DNA from: Clavulina sp. PMI_390
Lineage: Eukaryota; Basidiomycota; Agaricomycetes; Cantharellales; Hydnaceae
Reading direction: 5' to 3'
DNA: 10,853 nucleotides
Assembly (NCBI GenBank): GCA_015039315.1
Contig: WIDE01000271.1
Span: forward strand, 1 to 10,853
The translations under genes and the position numbers were made by a program. The notes under the pieces are model-generated. The model made no database searches. It saw nothing but the letters and a program-made list of their open reading frames with translations, and was not told the origin of the DNA. This document shows positions 8,408-10,853 of the stretch, in pieces (within the stretch, counting starts at the first letter, position 1; each line of letters starts with the position of its first letter).

Positions 8408-8507
8408 TACAGCCAACAGCTTATACGTGGGTATAAGTAGCTCCTCTGCTCTCAGGTGCGAAGGGATTCAAGCTGTCTTTTGCGTCCAGAGGAGAAGCTC
8501 AAGCTTA
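8408..8507 (+). other. Possible internal exon between two intron-like segments
   Basis: One frame is open throughout (begins TANSLYVGISSSS) and the other two contain stops. It is bounded by a strong acceptor on the left and by GTGAGT on the right. Joined to 8619-8708 the frame continues for 29 codons to TAA at 8706-8708. No protein family is recognised, and the upstream join is problematic, so coding status is unproven. Confidence 0.25.
8420..8437. other. Perfect 7-bp hairpin, 4-nt loop
   Basis: CTTATAC and GTATAAG are exact reverse complements separated by GTGG. It lies 12 bp after the acceptor of the intron-like segment. It is not followed by a T run, so it is not a bacterial terminator. 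Function unknown. Confidence 0.7.
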
Positions 8508-8618
8508 GTGAGTCGCAAGTATCTGTTCACTAGATGTGCATGTCCGGGTAGTAGATAGTCCTTATATTACCGATAATCGATTCACTATTTTTCGCAATAT
8601 TTCTGAATTATTTTACAG
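8508..8618 (+). other. Intron-like segment, 111 bp
   Basis: A strong donor GTGAGT opens the segment, which turns AT-rich compared with its flanks and closes with TTATTTTACAG. A branch-like CTGAAT lies about 12 nt before the acceptor. The AT-rise inside the segment supports an intron reading. The frame open in 8408-8507 continues after the splice to TAA at 8706-8708. Confidence 0.4.
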
Positions 8619-8743
8619 CGCGGATGGGCGAGCAACCGTAGCCTCGATAAGACGAGATATACCCTGAGGAGGGCACACGCTGTGACCCCACCAGGGCACA
8701 TGGCCTAACACACGTCAGCGAATACGACATGGCCCCAGTGGAG

Positions 8744-8814
8744 ACATGCCACCTAACCCGACCTCGAGTTACTGAACCCATCCTGTGCTACCCTGAGGGT
8801 CGGGTTAGACCATG
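8744..8814. repeat. Inverted repeat with CTAACCCGACC / GGTCGGGTTAG arms
   Basis: CTAACCCGACCTCGAG (8753-8768) pairs with CTGAGGGTCGGGTTAG (8793-8808) with one short slip. Outside these arms ACATG (about 8744) and CATGT (about 8811) can also pair. The loop is about 24 nt. It lies in the left part of candidate LTR 2, where regulatory palindromes are common. Confidence 0.65.
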
Positions 8815-8893
8815 TATCCGGGCTCCGGAAATGTGACGTGACCGTGTCGGGTTACGTCTTGTCTTCATCAGGAAACCGGCCGTGTTCTTATCA

Positions 8894-8927
8894 GGTGCTG
8901 ACCAGCACCGAACAAGTTCGTCAGAAC
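8894..8927. repeat. Cluster of three adjoining dyad symmetries
   Basis: GGTGCTG-AC-CAGCACC (8894-8909) is a perfect 7-bp dyad. It adjoins CGAAC-AA-GTTCG (8909-8920), also perfect, and GTTC-GTCA-GAAC follows at 8916-8927. Such head-to-tail dyads may bind dimeric proteins or form hairpins. The function is unknown. Confidence 0.6.
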
Positions 8928-9170
8928 TCGTCAGGGCCGTCAAATCGGTTCAGACCTTATAAGTGTCGGTGCAGATGACTCGAACGGTTCAGAACTCCCC
9001 GCTTGAACCAGGCGAGATATTCTGATAGTGATGAAGCATCCGTGTAGTTCTGAAAGCTATTGATCATGTCCGTCTGTCAAGGAGCTATGGGCCAGCAATT
9101 TCATTCTGTTGTCGCCGGCCTAGCGGCCATCTTCTGGAAACAATGATACAGGATCGACTTAATAGCTGCT

Positions 9171-9238
9171 GCGCCTCAGGGCGCTCAAACTGACCCTCAT
9201 GTTGCGGGCTGCAGGTCATGGTATTACCCTGAGGTCGC
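9171..9238. repeat. Inverted repeat GCGCCTCAGGG / CCCTGAGGTCGC
   Basis: The arms 9171-9181 and 9227-9238 are reverse complements apart from one extra base; the loop is about 45 nt. The right arm contains the word TACCCTGAGG, which also occurs at 8660 and 8789. Confidence 0.55.
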
Positions 9239-9337
9239 ATTCCAGATGACACATATACGCAAGAATTGTGGGTAATAGGAAGTGGTATTTCAGTAGCTAA
9301 TCTAGTTACATGGAAAACGTATTAACAAATATCTAAT

Positions 9338-9346
9338 TGGCGACTC
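9338..9346 (+). other. Primer-binding-site-like sequence 2 (tRNA-Arg type)
   Basis: TGGCGACTC recurs here, preceded by ATCTAAT. It is followed by TAGTCTCCC rather than CCTTC, so only nine bases match the first site. It sits just right of candidate LTR 2. The repetition of the 9-mer next to two LTR-like stretches on the same strand is the main argument for retroelement remains. Confidence 0.32.
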
Positions 9347-9755
9347 TAGTCTCCCCTTTCCCTCTCCTTGACCCGAACACCATTCCTATCCTGTTGTCGG
9401 GCTGCCCCAGCTGCACCACCACACACCGCTCTTGCCGCATGCCAGGTTGTAACATATGCGAGCCCTGGGGGGTCTCCGAGCCTACTGTGTACCAATGCTT
9501 CCTCACCATAACAAATGTTAGTAAACGTTCCTAAAGAGTGACTCAGGACAGGAAAGCGGAATTTGACGTCAGGAGCCAGAGGGTCGGATGCGACGCATAG
9601 CGCTGAGTCCATTTCACAGAGGATTATTAATATAAATCTCGCGCCGTAGAAAATGATCAATAAGCTCATTATTGCCCACAGGGCAGGAACTGGTCAGGTT
9701 GACAAGAATGTCGCCGCGGCTTAGGACAGTTGCGCTGTTCCTGGTTATAGCGATC

Positions 9756-9808
9756 GAGCGCTCTAAACGCTCAGAGCGAGAGTAAGAGAGGCTCTAGTTG
9801 TCAGAGCC
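9756..9808. repeat. Group of short stem-loops
   Basis: GAGCG (9756-9760) can pair with CGCTC (9768-9772), or CGCTCT (9759-9764) with AGAGCG (9773-9778); these are alternatives. GGCTCT (9790-9795) pairs with AGAGCC (9803-9808) over a 7-nt loop. No T run follows, and the fold does not match a tRNA. Confidence 0.5.
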
Positions 9809-10444
9809 GGCACAGGCTTGAACAGTGATTTGGAGTGTCAGCACTTAAGGGGGGCGAGAGGCCACACGTAGCGAGGCCGTGCACTGTATGACCTTGACAT
9901 CTGTAGCTTTATATGCTCCGGAGAAGGTTAGGGCCTGAACGACAGCTGGGCAAAGGGTCAGGAAGCCCAAGTGGAATTTGATCCAGCTTCCAGGTCCTGT
10001 ATATTCCAGACTGGCCCGCTGGCGTCTTGTGATAGCACTTAGCATAGGCGACGACACACCAAAGGCTCGCTTTAAGAGCATTTGATTGATGGATAACGGC
10101 AAATAGCAAGAAAAGAAGGTTGTGCGTATGCATATTGTTGGCTACAAGGGTGTGGCCATATAGCGGACACGGACAGAGTCACACTAATGATTTCTTTACT
10201 TGTATGCCTGTTATGTAGTCTAGTAGAGATGTTTGCCCTTTAGCGGCGATCGGGTGATGATACAACTCTGTGAGTTGATTGTGGCAATCAAGCACTTGAG
10301 CCATGTACCCGTGTCGCCCACGTGTTTCGGTGCACAAAGATCTAGCGCTTTGCGAGGTTAGCTCTACTTCAGACACTTGCAACTTATCATAAGCATCCAT
10401 ATTCACCGAAAGTCAATATGGAGCGTAGCAATCAGACGGGAGTT

Positions 10445-10492
10445 TATCTCGCTGCCTCATAAGTGTGCTGGCGAGATAGAGGTGTTGAGGCA
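10445..10492. repeat. Two interleaved inverted repeats
   Basis: TATCTCGC (10445-10452) pairs perfectly with GCGAGATA (10471-10478), and TGCCTCA (10453-10459) pairs perfectly with TGAGGCA (10486-10492). The pairs cross, as in an H-type pseudoknot, but with no nucleotide between the two 5' strands, which would strain a classical pseudoknot. In DNA they may be alternative hairpins. Confidence 0.65.
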
Positions 10493-10754
10493 AAGCTCGT
10501 CAAATGTCCGGCATTGATAGACCTGTTAGCGCTCGCGTACGCTCAGAGAGTTCATAGGAAATCAGGTTTGGTCAGAACCTTCAGGTCTGATCAGCATATA
10601 TCAGATTGATTCAGTCTGAGGCGTGACCGTCGAGGCGTTTCAGGTCGTGACCGGTTTCCTGATGTTAACGCAGTGAATATCTGACTCCTACTAGCATCGT
10701 AATTATCTCCCAGTACGACAATGGTCAGAAATGACGAGCACGGTCAGCGTGTGG

Positions 10755-10770
10755 GTGTATACGTGTATAC
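10755..10770. repeat. Tandem octamer GTGTATAC x2
   Basis: Two exact copies of GTGTATAC lie head to tail, and the core GTATAC is itself palindromic. Short, and possibly chance. Confidence 0.7.
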
Positions 10771-10853
10771 CACAGCAACGACTACGTGATCCTCTGGTGG
10801 ACGTTCAGTGAATCCCCTCCAGCCTCGTTCTGCCTTGGGAAATGATCATCATC

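Larger units (their letters stand above)
8681..9335 (+). mobile_element. Candidate LTR 2 (Ty3/gypsy-like), approximate ends
   Basis: It starts TGTGACCCC directly after a purine-rich AGGAGGGCACACGC, the usual arrangement of polypurine tract and LTR start. It holds a TATA-like CTTATAAG at 8956-8963, and just beyond its right end lies TGGCGACTC (9338-9346). Possible LTR ends include ACACA near 9253 and TTAACA near 9327; neither is proven. No second copy is present and no flanking target-site duplication was found. The candidate end of the exon chain (TAA at 8706-8708) overlaps it, so at most one of the two readings is right. Confidence 0.28.
9347..10853. other. CpG-rich stretch without a recognised gene
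   Basis: Apart from the hairpins and short repeats listed, I see no gene. The longest frame (107 codons, minus strand, 9346-9669) has no recognisable domain. No reverse transcriptase, transposase, tRNA or rRNA signal is visible, and no strong exon-intron chain. If candidate LTR 2 is real, its internal coding region should begin here but is not recognisable. Confidence 0.5.

Noticed and set aside
8420..8437. Hairpin as a transcription terminator
   Set aside because: No T run follows and the surroundings are eukaryotic in type.
8332..8958. 12-bp direct repeat GGTTCAGACCTT at 8332 and 8947
   Set aside because: Too short to separate from chance in a region with many related words; flanks do not align.
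9700..9810. tRNA-like gene in the stem-loop group
   Set aside because: No cloverleaf, no A or B box match and wrong stem spacing.

Overview
This window looks eukaryotic, almost entirely non-coding, and compositionally split in two. I find no bacterial operon, RNA gene, CRISPR array or recognisable conserved protein. The longest ATG-initiated open frame is 167 codons, and its sequence reads like a by-product of base skew. I did not identify a new multi-gene system; the interest lies in repeat architecture and in a sharp internal discontinuity.

Left part (1 to about 3780). CpG is almost absent: by hand I count about 23 CpG in 3780 bases, while CAG and CTG remain common. That pattern fits vertebrate-type CpG-only methylation, although a CpG-methylated fungal repeat is possible. 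In order it holds a 20-bp minisatellite (1-100, decaying to 120), a CpG-poor stretch without recognisable features, and a tandem array of about 330-bp monomers (about 655-2610). The monomers form a three-monomer higher-order repeat of about 979 bp. One monomer is interrupted by a roughly 152-bp insertion with 6-bp direct repeats at its edges. After a short run of degenerate 20-22-bp repeats comes a near-perfect inverted repeat with 121-bp arms (2684-2956), then about 820 bp of AT-rich sequence with no gene.

Right part (about 3880 to the end). CpG is abundant: about 23 in the 480 bases 3841-4320, as many as in the whole left part. Intron-like signals, C/T-rich leaders and short retroelement-like pieces suggest a filamentous, perhaps basidiomycete, fungus; this is inference. 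The + strand is purine-rich from about 3.88 to 7.03 kb, ends in a 30-nt uninterrupted purine run (7002-7031), then flips to pyrimidine-rich until about 8.5 kb. In the pyrimidine-rich part there is a TATA element with a C/T leader and three good fungal-type intron signatures. Two candidate long terminal repeat (LTR) to primer-binding-site junctions share the 9-mer TGGCGACTC, at 7556 and 9338. The last 2 kb carry many hairpins and short repeated words but no gene.

The jump in CpG density within about 100 bp (roughly 3780-3880) is the most important thing to check. It could be an assembly chimera or contamination, a real insertion, or a methylation boundary within one genome. Nothing here shows genes working together.
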